Assembly (NCBI GenBank): GCA_951813525.2
Contig: CATOTJ020000001.1
Location: forward strand, 806,001 to 870,000
Direction: 5' to 3'
Length of the DNA stretch: 64,000 nucleotides
DNA from: Thermohalobaculum sp951813525
GTDB lineage: Bacteria > Pseudomonadota > Alphaproteobacteria > Rhodobacterales > Rhodobacteraceae
The notes under the pieces were generated by a model, which worked only from the letters and a program-made list of their open reading frames with translations, was not told the origin of the DNA and did no database searches. The position numbers and the translations under genes are program-made. Shown piece by piece: positions 24,487 through 34,041 of the stretch; position 1 is the stretch's first letter, and each line of letters starts with the position of its first letter.

Positions 24487-25681
24487 GGCATTTCTGTGTG
24501 AAGGCGCGCGCACCCCGATCGGGCGCTATGGCGGCGCCCTATCTTCGATGCGGCCGGACGACATGCTGGGCCATGTGATCCGCCATGTCATGGAAAGCGT
24601 GCCGAACCTGCCGGGCCAGGCGGTTGAAGACGTCCTGATGGGCTGCGCCAATCAGGCTGGCGAAGACAACCGCAACGTTGCGCGCATGGCGGTTCTGTTG
24701 GGCGGCCTGCCGACCGATGTGCCCGCGGCGACGATCAACCGTCTTTGCGGATCTGGGCTGGATGCCGTCGGCACCGCCGCCCGCGCGGTCCGCGCTGGTG
24801 AAATGGAGGTCGCGATCGCTGGCGGCGTCGAATCCATGTCCCGGGCGCCGATGGTCATGCCCAAAGCGGACAGCGCCTTTTCGCGCAGGGCCGAGATCTT
24901 CGACACCACGATCGGCTGGCGCTTTGTGAACCCGGTTCTGAAAAAGCAGTACGGTATCGATTCGATGCCCGAAACCGCCGAAAATGTCGCCGAGGACTAT
25001 CAGGTTAGCCGCGAAGATCAGGACGGCTTTGCGTTCCGGTCGCAGGAAAAGGCCGCTGCCGCCCAATCCAATGGCAGGCTGGCCAAAGAGATCGTCGCCG
25101 TCTCGATCCCGCAGCGCAAAAAGGATCCGATCGTTGTCGACCGCGACGAACATCCGCGTCAAACCTCGCCCGAGGCATTGGCCGGACTGCGCGCACCGTT
25201 CCGCGAAGGCGGAACTGTAACCGCGGGTAATGCGTCCGGCGTCAACGACGGGGCCTGCGCGGTGATCGTTGCGTCTGCCGCCGCCGTTGAGAAATATGGC
25301 CTGACACCCAAGGCAAGGATCACCGGCATGCAAACTGCCGGCGTGCCGCCACGTGTGATGGGCATCGGCCCGGCCCCAGCCAGTCAAAAGCTGATGGATC
25401 GGCTCGGCCTCAAGATCTCGGATATCGACGTCGTCGAACTAAACGAAGCGTTCGCCGCACAAGGCCTTGCAGTTACCCGGCAGCTTGGCCTGCCCGACGA
25501 TGCCGAGCATGTGAACCCGAATGGCGGTGCCATCGCGCTTGGTCACCCGCTGGGCATGTCTGGCGCCCGCCTCGCCCTGACCGCAGCTGTTGAACTGGGT
25601 GAACGGGATGCCAACCGCGCGCTGTGCACGATGTGCATCGGCGTTGGACAGGGCATTGCGCTGATGCTGGAAAAGGCATGA
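24479..25681 (+). CDS. pcaF: 3-oxoadipyl-CoA / beta-ketoadipyl-CoA thiolase
   Basis: A 400-residue thiolase. The active-site Cys is in INRLCGSGLDAV; NEAFAAQ and GGAIALGHPLGMSGAR hold the other catalytic residues; the last Cys is in CIGVGQGIA. High similarity to PcaF/PaaJ is clear from AFLCEGARTPIGRYGGAL and IFDTTIGWRFVNP. It cleaves 3-oxoadipyl-CoA to succinyl-CoA and acetyl-CoA, the last step of the phenylacetate or protocatechuate route. It is coupled to paaI (ATG overlaps its end) with AGGAGG upstream. PaaJ naming is equally possible. Confidence 0.9.
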   Translation: MAEAFLCEGARTPIGRYGGALSSMRPDDMLGHVIRHVMESVPNLPGQAVEDVLMGCANQAGEDNRNVARMAVLLGGLPTDVPAATINRLCGSGLDAVGTAARAVRAGEMEVAIAGGVESMSRAPMVMPKADSAFSRRAEIFDTTIGWRFVNPVLKKQYGIDSMPETAENVAEDYQVSREDQDGFAFRSQEKAAAAQSNGRLAKEIVAVSIPQRKKDPIVVDRDEHPRQTSPEALAGLRAPFREGGTVTAGNASGVNDGACAVIVASAAAVEKYGLTPKARITGMQTAGVPPRVMGIGPAPASQKLMDRLGLKISDIDVVELNEAFAAQGLAVTRQLGLPDDAEHVNPNGGAIALGHPLGMSGARLALTAAVELGERDANRALCTMCIGVGQGIALMLEKA

Positions 25682-25688
25682 AATCATC

Positions 25689-25708
25689 GGGTGGGGTTCG
25701 ACCCCATC
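25689..25708 (+). terminator. hairpin after the thiolase gene
   Basis: GGTGGGG and CCCCATC pair around TTCGA. No T-tract follows; it is a possible terminator between pcaF and ppa. Confidence 0.4.
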
Positions 25709-25798
25709 CGCTCCCACGTCCCGGTCCGCGTCACTATTGTGCATTGCAACATAATGGCGCGGAAGCTAGATCCCCGGCATCCACGAACGGAGGCTGCG

Positions 25799-26326
25799 AT
25801 GCGTCTGGATGCCATTCCCGCCGGGGAAAACCTGCCCGAAGATATCAACGTCATCATCGAAGTGCCGGTCGGCGGCGAGCCGATCAAGTACGAGTTGGAC
25901 AAGGATGCGGGCACGCTGTTCGTCGACCGTTTCCTTTATACGCCCATGCGGTACCCCGGGAATTACGGATTTGTGCCACATACTTTGTCAGATGATGGCG
26001 ATCCGATCGATGTCCTGGTTGCGAACACAAGGGCGATCATCCCGGGCGCTGTCATCAACTGCCGGCCCATCGGTGTCATGGTGATGACCGACGAAGCAGG
26101 ACAGGATGAAAAAGTCGTAGCTGTGCCGACCAATAAAATCTCGCGGCGATACGAGAAAATCCACGAATATTCTGACCTTCCCGAGATCACACGCCAGCAG
26201 ATCGAACATTTCTTCCAGCACTATAAGGATTTGGAACCAGACAAATGGGTGCGGATCGACCGCTGGGGCGACGCAGCGGAAGCCCGAAAGATGATCGTCG
26301 AGGCATTGGACCGGGCAAAGGGCTGA
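25799..26326 (+). CDS. ppa: inorganic pyrophosphatase (family I)
   Basis: A 175-residue soluble pyrophosphatase. Active-site segments are VIIEVPVGGEPIKYELDK, VDRFLYTPMRYPGNYGFVPHTL, and the metal-binding DGDPIDVLV. It drives biosynthesis by hydrolysing PPi. The start at 25799 is chosen because family members begin MRxDAIPxGE and CGGAGG lies just upstream; an earlier ATG at 25754 has no counterpart. Confidence 0.95.
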   Translation: MRLDAIPAGENLPEDINVIIEVPVGGEPIKYELDKDAGTLFVDRFLYTPMRYPGNYGFVPHTLSDDGDPIDVLVANTRAIIPGAVINCRPIGVMVMTDEAGQDEKVVAVPTNKISRRYEKIHEYSDLPEITRQQIEHFFQHYKDLEPDKWVRIDRWGDAAEARKMIVEALDRAKG

Positions 26327-26384
26327 TCCGCATCAAGTATTGCGGCGACTTGCGGCCTGCGGCGCGGTCAGGCATGTTGGGGCC

Positions 26385-26939
26385 ATGCGCTACTTGATCC
26401 TTGCGATACTGCTGACGCCTGGTCTTGCATCCGCTGACAGCTTGGCGGTGCATTGCGATCCTGCCAGCGTTGAAATCGACAATGCGGTGCGGGGCCCGCT
26501 GTTCGAAGAATTGAAAGCAACGAAGTCGGAGCTTGATTCCTGGCCGCTGCGCGACCGCCTGTGGCAGGAATTCACCAAGGCACCCGACGCCCACGCCCAG
26601 GATCTGCTGGACCGCGGCATGCGCTATATCAGGATCGGCGCCCCGGACGCTGCCGAACCTTTGCTGGCCCAATTGATTGAATATTGCCCAGGTTATGCCG
26701 AGGGCTGGAACCAACGGGCTTTCGCGCGCTTCCTTCAGGGAGACTACGATGCCGCCCTCGAGGACATAGATAAAGCCCTTGAAATCGAACCCCGCCATTT
26801 CGGCGCACTAGCAGGAAAAGTGCTGACATTGGTCCGGCAAGGGCGTCAGGGTCTGGCGCTCGAAGCGCTGCGCAAAGGGTTGGAGGTCCATCCCTGGATG
26901 CCTGAACGCCACATGCTGCCCGAAGGTGAGAAGATCTGA
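26385..26939 (+). CDS. exported tetratricopeptide-repeat protein
   Basis: A 184-residue protein with a signal peptide MRYLILAILLTPGLASA. The C-terminal ~90 residues comprise two TPR units (AEGWNQRAFARFLQGDYDAALEDIDKALEIEP and FGALAGKVLTLVRQGRQGLALEALRKGLEVHP) preceded by helical repeats. It likely mediates protein contacts in the periplasm. No ribosome site is obvious at 26385. The gene converges on the desaturase gene. Confidence 0.75.
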   Translation: MRYLILAILLTPGLASADSLAVHCDPASVEIDNAVRGPLFEELKATKSELDSWPLRDRLWQEFTKAPDAHAQDLLDRGMRYIRIGAPDAAEPLLAQLIEYCPGYAEGWNQRAFARFLQGDYDAALEDIDKALEIEPRHFGALAGKVLTLVRQGRQGLALEALRKGLEVHPWMPERHMLPEGEKI

Positions 26940-26966
26940 CGCTCGCCAATAAGGCAATGTGGCGCC

Positions 26967-27926
26967 TCAGGCCGTGGCCCGGCCCTTGATGTTCCGCCAA
27001 CCGACCTTGGCCATCACATGCCAATAATTTGGTGCCGTCTCCATCCGCTCTCCCAATCCTTTTTCCTGCAAGATGCGGTGCATCCGGCGCAGCCGCCAGC
27101 AGGGGACATGCATGATCAGGTGATGTTCCAGATGATAGTTCACCCAGTAGGGTGCAAAAAACAGCGCCGTGATGGGGTCGGCAAAAGTCGTACGCGCCAC
27201 CGCCAGCGGATCGGTCGGATCGCGCAGGACTGCATGCTCTGCAATATTACGCACACGGATGACAAACTGGTTCCACGTCAATAGCGGCAACGCCCAGAAA
27301 GCGAACCAGTACCACCAATCACCGATCGCCCAGAACACCGCGAAAATAACGGCGTTGCACAACAGCGCCGGCTTCAGATCTTCCGATTGGAAATTCTGTG
27401 CCATCTTGGCGCCTTTGATCGCGTCTTCGTCAAAGCCCAATTGCATCGCCCGGCGGATCTGAGCCATTCGCAATTTGTATCCTGTCTGCCCGGTCAGATC
27501 GCGCTTGAACTTGCGGACCAGACTGTCGCGGGTCGTCGGAAACTTTGCCGACAACGGCAAGTCCGGGTCCTCTTCTGTCTGCGCATGGCGATGATGCACC
27601 AGATGATAGGCACGGTAGGACGGCATATCCCCCATGATCGGGCGCGCGCACAACCACTGCGACATTTTCTCGTTTAACCAGCCGGTCTTGAACAGCGCCC
27701 GGTGCGCAGCCTCGTGCATCAGGACGGCAAAACCCAGTTGCCGCGACCCGATCACCAAGACGGCCAGAACGAATGTCAGCACCGACGGGTACCAGGTGAA
27801 CAATGTGACAACGCCCAGGATCAACCCCCAGCAATGGGCGATCAATGCCCAGCCCATCAGATCGGATCGCGCCGCCAGCGGCCGGATCTCCTCGGGGGTC
27901 AGAAACTGTTTTCCATCGGTGGCCAT
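26967..27926 (-). CDS. fatty acid desaturase family protein
   Basis: A 319-residue membrane di-iron enzyme. Histidine boxes are HEAAH, HLVHHRH and HLEHH. Four hydrophobic spans flank them. The substrate is not evident; relatives include acyl-lipid and carotenoid-type desaturases. The ATG at 27926 was preferred over one ~24 bp upstream because GAGGAGG precedes it at good spacing. It is divergent from the P-loop gene. Confidence 0.88.
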   Translation of the reverse strand: MATDGKQFLTPEEIRPLAARSDLMGWALIAHCWGLILGVVTLFTWYPSVLTFVLAVLVIGSRQLGFAVLMHEAAHRALFKTGWLNEKMSQWLCARPIMGDMPSYRAYHLVHHRHAQTEEDPDLPLSAKFPTTRDSLVRKFKRDLTGQTGYKLRMAQIRRAMQLGFDEDAIKGAKMAQNFQSEDLKPALLCNAVIFAVFWAIGDWWYWFAFWALPLLTWNQFVIRVRNIAEHAVLRDPTDPLAVARTTFADPITALFFAPYWVNYHLEHHLIMHVPCWRLRRMHRILQEKGLGERMETAPNYWHVMAKVGWRNIKGRATA

Positions 27927-28042
27927 TGGCGCCTCCTCTCGCCGCTTCATACAGCATCGACCAGACCGGGTCCAACCCGCCGGGCCTTGGCAAATGTTAT
28001 CAATCTGATAATGGGACCGGCGCGACCATCCTGGGGGATCCC

Positions 28043-28909
28043 ATGATCTATGATGACGGCCAAGCTTACCTGCAAGCACCCAACAAAGCGGTGGCCCTGT
28101 TTGGCATGTCGGGGCTGGGTAAAACGACCATCGCAATGCTATTGCGGGCCAGCAGGGAATGGTTCCACTACTCGGTCGATTACCGCATTGGCACCCGGTA
28201 TATGGACGAGCATATCGCCGATAACTTCAAACTGGCCGCGATGCAGGTGCCGTTTCTGGCCGAATTGCTGATGTCGGATTCGATTGCCATCTCTTCGAAC
28301 CTGACGTTCGAAAATCTGGCGCCGCTGTCAACCTATCTGGGCAAACCGGGAGATCCGGCCAAGGGCGGCATACCGTTTTCCGAATACCAACGGCGTCAGG
28401 GATTGCACCGCACAGCAGAAATCGCATCGATGCTGGACACCGTCCATTTTCTTGACCGCGCGCGGTCGATCTATGGCTATCCGCATTTCCTGTGCGACAC
28501 GTCCGGGTCGCTGTGCGAAGTGGTCGACCCGCATGATGGCGATGACCCGGTTCTTTCCGCGATCTCTCAACACATGCTGCTGGTGCAGATCCGTGGAACC
28601 GACACTGATGCGGAAGAGCTGGTACGCCGTTTCGACAGCGCGCCGAAGCCCATGTACTATCCGCCGGATTTCTTGCTGGAAAGCTGGCATGGGTTTCTGG
28701 ACGAGACCGGGCAGGACGAAAGCCGGGTGAACCCGGACGATTTTATTCGATACGGTTTTCGTCGGCTGATCGGCCACCGCATCCCGCACTATGCCGCAAT
28801 CGCCGACAATTGGGGTGTCGCAGTTGACGCCGCCGATATTGCCCGGGTTCAATCCGCCGACGATCTGAATACCCTGATCGCTCAGGCATTGGATAACGCT
28901 GGTCAATAA
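28043..28909 (+). CDS. P-loop ATPase of unknown function
   Basis: A 288-residue soluble protein. The Walker A motif is GMSGLGKTT near residue 21. It then runs DYRIGTRYMDEHIADNF and carries a probable Walker B-like YPHFLCDTSGSLCEVVDP. The rest contains PMYYPPDFLLESWHGFLDE and FRRLIGHRIPHYAAIADNWG. It looks like a conserved alphaproteobacterial ATPase not in a named family that I can assign. The start follows CTGGGGGATCC. Confidence 0.7.
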   Translation: MIYDDGQAYLQAPNKAVALFGMSGLGKTTIAMLLRASREWFHYSVDYRIGTRYMDEHIADNFKLAAMQVPFLAELLMSDSIAISSNLTFENLAPLSTYLGKPGDPAKGGIPFSEYQRRQGLHRTAEIASMLDTVHFLDRARSIYGYPHFLCDTSGSLCEVVDPHDGDDPVLSAISQHMLLVQIRGTDTDAEELVRRFDSAPKPMYYPPDFLLESWHGFLDETGQDESRVNPDDFIRYGFRRLIGHRIPHYAAIADNWGVAVDAADIARVQSADDLNTLIAQALDNAGQ

Positions 28910-28933
28910 CGCCGGGGCGTCAGCGCCGGGTCC

Positions 28934-29533
28934 TCAGATAACGATTTCGACCTCGGCTGTTTCCCGGCCTTCCCGCTCCTGAAATCGCATTGCCAATGCC
29001 TCTCGGTCCGCTGTCGAAAGCCTGCGCCAAATCACGTCGCGGGCGTTGTCGGGATGCCCATCGATATAGAGTTGAGTGGTCAACTCCCGCCCTGCCGACA
29101 AAACCTTCAAGTGAATATGCGGCGTCCGACCGGGATAGACGACCGGGCGAATGGTGCGGAAGCTGAACCTTCCCTCGTCGCTGGTCACATCATGACCGAA
29201 CCCCTGAAACGCGGCGTCTCGTTTCTTGCCGCCGCGGTCGCCGGTATGCAGGTATCGCCCATTCACATCGCACTGCCATATCTCGACGCGGGCATTCGCG
29301 ACCGGCACACCGTCGCGGTCCAGCACACGGCCTGACAGATGAACAACCTCGCCCCCGGCACCTTTCACAGCGCCCGCAATCTTGACGAGGTCGTTGTCGA
29401 TATCGTCAAAACGCATGCCCGACCGGGGATAAAACGGCCCTTCCGTCTGGCTGGGTGTCGGTACGGCGGCGCGGGCGGGCCAACCGACAAATGCGAACAA
29501 GGCGGCCAACGTTGTGCGGCGGCTAACGGGCAT
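28934..29533 (-). CDS. intradiol ring-cleavage dioxygenase, exported
   Basis: A 199-residue member of the protocatechuate 3,4-dioxygenase family. The iron ligands are Tyr in GRYLHTGD, Tyr in VVYPGRTPHIHLK and the two His in HIH. A twin-Arg-like signal (SRRTTLAALFAFVGWPARA) precedes it, implying export. The substrate is unknown; it is a single subunit lacking the alpha/beta partner. The start at 29533 was chosen because it keeps this signal at the N-terminus; an upstream ATG adds only 10 residues. Confidence 0.85.
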   Translation of the reverse strand: MPVSRRTTLAALFAFVGWPARAAVPTPSQTEGPFYPRSGMRFDDIDNDLVKIAGAVKGAGGEVVHLSGRVLDRDGVPVANARVEIWQCDVNGRYLHTGDRGGKKRDAAFQGFGHDVTSDEGRFSFRTIRPVVYPGRTPHIHLKVLSAGRELTTQLYIDGHPDNARDVIWRRLSTADREALAMRFQEREGRETAEVEIVI

Positions 29534-29749
29534 TGGCGTCTCCGATCTACCTGCGGTTCGCACAATTGTATCATGCCCCGCTGCCGCTCCAACGCCCGCA
29601 GAGCAACGGCCAGTTCACGTTCACGCGACGGTTCCGGCAGCAAGCGATCGGGCCCCTTCTGGTCGCGCGGCGATTGTCCCGCCACCCCTTTCATGCAAAC
29701 TCTTCCGAAAATGGCGCATCCGCACAGATTGCAACAGCAGGAGAGAAAA

Positions 29750-30358
29750 ATGGCTTGGATCGAAACCGTTCCCTATCAGGAGTCCAAGGGACGGCTGCGC
29801 ACGCTTTATGATCGTATCAAGGGGCCAGACGGTGCGATCGACAACATCATGGCTTCGCATTCGCTGCGCCCGCATTCCATGGAAGGACATATGGCGCTGT
29901 ACAAGAATGTGCTGCACCACACCGGCAATTCGACTCCTAAGTCCTTTCTCGAAACCATAGGCGTCTGGGTCAGTCTGCTGAACCAGTGCGATTACTGTGT
30001 CGAACACCATTTTTCAGGCCTGCAACGATTGTTGGACGAACCTGACCGCGGCAATGCTATCCGCGCCGCGTTCGAGTCGCGTGACCTGCCCGCAGGGCCG
30101 TTTTCGCCGAAAGAATTGGCTGCCCTGATCTATGCGCAGGCGCTGACCCAGGACCCCGGTGCAATGAGCCAAAAAATGATCGCGGATCTGCGGGATGCCG
30201 GTTGGACAGACGGGGAAATATTGGAGATCAACCAAGTCACCGCCTATTTCTGCTATGCGAATCGCACAGTTCTGGGTCTGGGCTGTTCCTTGGATGGCGA
30301 TGTCCTTGGGTTGTCGCCGGGAAATTCGGAAGACCCCAGCGATTGGGGACATGGCTAA
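29750..30358 (+). CDS. AhpD-like peroxidase-related enzyme
   Basis: A 202-residue carboxymuconolactone decarboxylase/AhpD-fold protein. The redox motif is CDYCVEHH (Cys-x-x-Cys with following His) after LLNQ. A second cysteine pair lies near the C-terminus (YFCYANRTVLGLGC). It likely reduces peroxides with the CxxC pair. CAGGAGAG precedes the ATG. It is divergent from the dioxygenase gene, separated by 216 bp with no gene I can support. Confidence 0.85.
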   Translation: MAWIETVPYQESKGRLRTLYDRIKGPDGAIDNIMASHSLRPHSMEGHMALYKNVLHHTGNSTPKSFLETIGVWVSLLNQCDYCVEHHFSGLQRLLDEPDRGNAIRAAFESRDLPAGPFSPKELAALIYAQALTQDPGAMSQKMIADLRDAGWTDGEILEINQVTAYFCYANRTVLGLGCSLDGDVLGLSPGNSEDPSDWGHG

Positions 30359-30478
30359 GGCAGAATCGAGCCGGGGCGGTAGTGCCGGGTAGTGCGGAAA
30401 CCGGGTGATGCTGGGCTGAACGGCGTTAGCGTATTGCGTCCTGCTCGGCGACGTCCCTTCAAGCTGAACTCCCCAGTC

Positions 30479-31045
30479 TCAGTGCAATTCCGCACTGCGG
30501 ATCTGACGTGCGTGGCTTCGGTCGATGGTCGCGGCGCAGGCGCGATTGCCCCCCGCAGCGACTGCACGTCGCCACTCCTGACGGCCAGAGACCAGCATTC
30601 GTTGGGCGGTCCTGATCTTGTGCGTCAGACCTGCCACACCGATGCTGACGGATGCGCGAAACTGTACCCCGCGCAGGTCAAACAATTCGCCTTCAACAGC
30701 CAGGCAGATCCGGGTCATCGCCACATGCGCCTGGCGGATGTTCGCCTCCGGCGTCAGCATCGCAATCTCACCGGTCCCGAAGCTGGCGATCCGGTCTGCC
30801 ACCCGAAGTTCCGCCCGCATAAGTTCAACAATGGCAGCCTCGATTTCCGCGCCGCCGAAGTCAGCCCGTTCGGGACGGGCCATCGGGTCGATCATCCCAA
30901 CCGCAACGCTTAACATTCGATCATAGCGCCACGCCCGCGCGACCTCGTCACCAACCGCCAACATGAAATCGGCAGGTGTCAGCAGGCGCCCGCCCCGCGG
31001 ACGTTCTTCGGGCAGTGGGGTCTTCCTGTCTTCAGAAACCGGCAT
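30479..31045 (-). CDS. degenerate GGDEF-domain protein
   Basis: A 188-residue protein. The diguanylate cyclase outline is present (VADRIASFGTGEIAMLTPEA in place of R-x-GGDEF, then VSIGVAGL), but the active-site GGDEF reads GTGEI. It therefore should not make c-di-GMP and may be an allosteric binder or pseudoenzyme. No sensory domain is attached, and residues 1-30 are charged and disordered. No neighbouring EAL or PilZ gene is visible. Confidence 0.6.
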   Translation of the reverse strand: MPVSEDRKTPLPEERPRGGRLLTPADFMLAVGDEVARAWRYDRMLSVAVGMIDPMARPERADFGGAEIEAAIVELMRAELRVADRIASFGTGEIAMLTPEANIRQAHVAMTRICLAVEGELFDLRGVQFRASVSIGVAGLTHKIRTAQRMLVSGRQEWRRAVAAGGNRACAATIDRSHARQIRSAELH

Positions 31046-31129
31046 CCAGGCACCACGACAACGGCACCGGGAAAAGCCCCGGCAACGTCACTTTGGCTGC
31101 AGATCCCTGCAAATCGGTTAAGCTGTCGC

Positions 31130-31531
31130 TTACTCCGTCGCGGCAGCGATCTTCTGGCGATTCAGGTGGATATAGGCCCGGTCCTGATACTCATCGATGC
31201 CGCCCAGCGCGGTATCGAACAACGCCCCGGTCAAGATCGCCGGCGCATTCAGCACCACGGTCTTGGCGTTCTTTCCGGCCATCAAGGCGACGACCGCCGT
31301 TTCATAGCCAGGTGCCTCGCAGGTCACGATCAAGTTGCCGAACACGCGTGGCAACAAATGCGCCGTCGGCACAGCCGTCGGAGCAACGATTTCTTTGCCA
31401 TTCTGGCTGATACCACACAGCGCGCCATCGACATTGCTGTCCAGGCTGATGCTCTGCTGTGTGCCGTCTACGATTGTCGCACAACCGGCCAGCAATACAG
31501 ACGCGGCGGCGAGCGTAACGAAGGTTTTCAT
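31130..31531 (-). CDS. small lipoprotein with hydrophobic centre
   Basis: A 133-residue lipoprotein. The signal is MKTFVTLAAASVLLAGC with lipobox LLAGC. The mature part starts ATIVDGTQQSISLDSNVDGA, a segment common in small lipoproteins with a PEGA-like beta fold, then LIVTCEAPGYETAVVALMAGK. A central hydrophobic stretch ILTGALFDTALGGID could be a membrane contact. Function unknown. Confidence 0.7.
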   Translation of the reverse strand: MKTFVTLAAASVLLAGCATIVDGTQQSISLDSNVDGALCGISQNGKEIVAPTAVPTAHLLPRVFGNLIVTCEAPGYETAVVALMAGKNAKTVVLNAPAILTGALFDTALGGIDEYQDRAYIHLNRQKIAAATE

Positions 31532-31614
31532 TTGCGGACTCCCATCCCGAATTGCGCCGACTATGTCAAATGCCGATGGATTTTCCAAAGAAAACCTTCA
31601 AAATCACCTCATAT

Positions 31615-32913
31615 CTACCCGAAAACACGCCTGAAAATCGTGTCTACGTGCTTGGTGTGATACTGGAGGTTGAAGAGTGCTTCGATCTGGGACGGCTCTA
31701 ACGCTGACGTCACCTCCGAATCCCCCAGCAATTCGCTGCGGAAATCTGCACCCTTCTCCCAAACCTTCATCGCATTGCGCTGGACCAATCGATATGCGTC
31801 CTCGCGGCTGATGCCCGCCTGAGTCAAAGCCAGCAAAATACGCTGTGAATGGATCAATCCGCCGGTCTGATCGACGACCTCCATCATTCGGTCCGGATAG
31901 ACCAGCAGCTTCTCGACCACGCCCGTCAGCCGCGCCAAGGCGAAGTCCAGCGTCACGGTCGCATCGGGCCCAATATTGCGCTCGACAGACGAATGGCTGA
32001 TGTCGCGCTCGTGCCACAGGGCGACATTCTCCATCGCCGGTAACGCCATTGACCGGACCAGCCGGGCTAATCCCGTCAGATTTTCCGTCAGGATCGGGTT
32101 GCGCTTGTGCGGCATCGCGCTCGACCCTTTCTGGCCGGGGGCAAAGAACTCCTCAGCCTCGCGCAATTCGGTGCGTTGCAGGTGTCTGATTTCGGTTGCC
32201 AAGCGCTCGACCGACGATGCGATCACCCCCAGGACGGAAAAGAACATCGCATGACGATCGCGCGGAATGACCTGGGTCGAAACCGGCTCGGGCGTCAGGC
32301 CCATTGCCTCTGCCACATGCTCCTCGACCGCCGGATCGATATTGGCGAACGTACCGACGGCACCCGAGATCGCACAGGTCGCCACGTCGGCCCGCGCCGC
32401 GACCAAGCGCTGGCGATTACGGGCAAATTCGGCATACGCCTGGGCCAGCTTCAATCCGAATGTCACCGGTTCAGCATGTATTCCATGCGACCGGCCAATC
32501 GTCACCGTGTCCTTGTGCTCGAACGCCCGCTTTTTCAGCGCCGCGAGCAATTCGTCCAGATCGGCCAGCAATATGTCTGCCGCCCGGACCAGTTGCACGT
32601 TAAAGCACGTATCCAGCACATCCGACGACGTCATACCCTGGTGCACGAACCGTGCCTCATCACCCACATGCTCGGCCAGATGGGTCAGGAACGCGATCAC
32701 ATCATGCTTGGTCTCGCGCTCGATCTCGTCGATCCGGTCGATGTCGAATTCGACGTCCTTTGCTTTCCACACCGCTTCGGCCGACGCCTTAGGGATGACA
32801 CCCAACGCCGCCTGCGCGTCGCAGGCATGCGCTTCAATCTCGAACCAGATCTTGAATTTCGTCTCTGGCGACCAGATGGCGGTCATCTCGGGGCGGGAAT
32901 AGCGGGGGATCAT
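31615..32913 (-). CDS. purB: adenylosuccinate lyase
   Basis: A 432-residue purB product. It removes fumarate from SAICAR and adenylosuccinate. The superfamily signature GSSAMPHKRNP is intact, HAEPVTFGLKLAQAYAEF and FVHQGMTSSDVLDT are present. The start at 32913 is followed by MIPRYSRPEM, the standard N-terminus. It is divergent from the DUF6314 gene with 50 bp between the starts. Confidence 0.96.
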   Translation of the reverse strand: MIPRYSRPEMTAIWSPETKFKIWFEIEAHACDAQAALGVIPKASAEAVWKAKDVEFDIDRIDEIERETKHDVIAFLTHLAEHVGDEARFVHQGMTSSDVLDTCFNVQLVRAADILLADLDELLAALKKRAFEHKDTVTIGRSHGIHAEPVTFGLKLAQAYAEFARNRQRLVAARADVATCAISGAVGTFANIDPAVEEHVAEAMGLTPEPVSTQVIPRDRHAMFFSVLGVIASSVERLATEIRHLQRTELREAEEFFAPGQKGSSAMPHKRNPILTENLTGLARLVRSMALPAMENVALWHERDISHSSVERNIGPDATVTLDFALARLTGVVEKLLVYPDRMMEVVDQTGGLIHSQRILLALTQAGISREDAYRLVQRNAMKVWEKGADFRSELLGDSEVTSALEPSQIEALFNLQYHTKHVDTIFRRVFG

Positions 32914-32963
32914 GGGCGCGGTCTCGGATTGTGCATGGAATGCGCGCGGGGTAGCAGAGCACC

Positions 32964-33371
32964 ATGTCAGGCGCAACGCAGAGCTACTTTTCCGGCGAGT
33001 GGCAAATGGTCCGCATCATCGAGAACGTCCGCGACGGCGTCATCGGAGAAGTTTGGGGCCAGGCCCGGTTTTCCCCCGATAGCGCGGGCCTGATTTGCGT
33101 CGAAAACGGTGTTCTTCGATTTGGTGGCCACGACTTTTACACCGGGCGCGTGTCCCTCTGGCGGTTCGGCGAAGGCGGGCATATCGAGGTACAATACGAA
33201 GACGGACGACCGTTTCACGACTTCCTCACCCGCGATCCGATTGTCCTTTCGATCGACGGCGATGCCGAATACCGCATCAGCTATGATTTCGATACCGACA
33301 CTTGGGCCTCTAATTGGGAGATGTTGGGCCCAGGCGCCGACTACCTGATGTCGACCAGATATCGGCGATAA
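32964..33371 (+). CDS. DUF6314 family protein
   Basis: A 135-residue beta-rich protein: SGEWQMVRIIENVRDGVIGEVWGQARFSP, then GGHDFYTGRVSLWRF and VQYEDGRPFHDF. These match the DUF6314 family pattern (G-W-x-x-x-R and DGRxFH). Function unknown. It shares the 50-bp divergent region with purB and no ribosome site is evident. Confidence 0.75.
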   Translation: MSGATQSYFSGEWQMVRIIENVRDGVIGEVWGQARFSPDSAGLICVENGVLRFGGHDFYTGRVSLWRFGEGGHIEVQYEDGRPFHDFLTRDPIVLSIDGDAEYRISYDFDTDTWASNWEMLGPGADYLMSTRYRR

Positions 33372-33423
33372 TCATGGGAGCGTGGTATCTTGCGGCCGGT
33401 AATTCGATGCGGCGCGTAGTCTC

Positions 33424-34041
33424 TTACGCCTTACCCATCCACTGTTTCAACTCGGCGTTCTCCGCCTCCAACGCGGCAATCCGCGCCGTCAGCTTTGCCG
33501 TTGCAGTCTTCACGGCCTCCTCCGGCCAAAGCGAGGGAATGTGCTGCGGACAATTTACGTCCCAGGCTTCCACATCAATGATGATCGCCCGTTCAGGTCG
33601 CGCGCGATACCCCGTGGGCATCAGCCGTTCGACCAGGTCCGCATCGTCATCGACGGCGCGCGCCCGGCCCCACAACTTGATCCGTTGGCTGTTGGCATAG
33701 TCCATGAAAAACAGATGCACGGCATCGTTTCCGTCAAGATTCCCGGTCGAGATGTATTGGCGGTTGCCCGAATAATCGACAAAGCCCAATTGTCGCGGTC
33801 CCAATACCTTCAAAAACCCCGCTGGTCCGCCGCGATGTTGAACATAGGGCCGCCCATCTTGCGAGACGGTCGCCATATAAAAGCTGTCACGTGCCGCAAT
33901 GAACTGCGACAGGTCCTCCGTGATATCGACCTGCCAGTCCCTGCGCTCGATCTGTTTGGCATAGCTTGCGCGTGATCCGTGCCGTTCCTGTCGTGCTTTA
34001 ACGGCTAAGGTAAACGCGATATCGCTGATTGGGTCGTCCAT
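33424..34041 (-). CDS. pyridoxamine 5'-phosphate oxidase-like flavoprotein
   Basis: A 205-residue flavin-binding split-barrel protein. Landmarks are FIAARDSFYMATVSQDGRPYVQHRGGPAGFLKVL (FMN phosphate region) and GNRQYISTGNL. The C-terminal ~25 residues form a short coiled coil (TARIAALEAENAELKQW). Many members act on pyridoxamine phosphate or F420/haem-like ligands; specificity cannot be read from the sequence. Confidence 0.82.
   Translation of the reverse strand: MDDPISDIAFTLAVKARQERHGSRASYAKQIERRDWQVDITEDLSQFIAARDSFYMATVSQDGRPYVQHRGGPAGFLKVLGPRQLGFVDYSGNRQYISTGNLDGNDAVHLFFMDYANSQRIKLWGRARAVDDDADLVERLMPTGYRARPERAIIIDVEAWDVNCPQHIPSLWPEEAVKTATAKLTARIAALEAENAELKQWMGKA

Noticed and set aside
29534..29749. 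Small gene between the dioxygenase and AhpD-like genes
   Set aside because: Frames exist on both strands but lack ribosome sites, family signatures or codon bias; they read as shadows.
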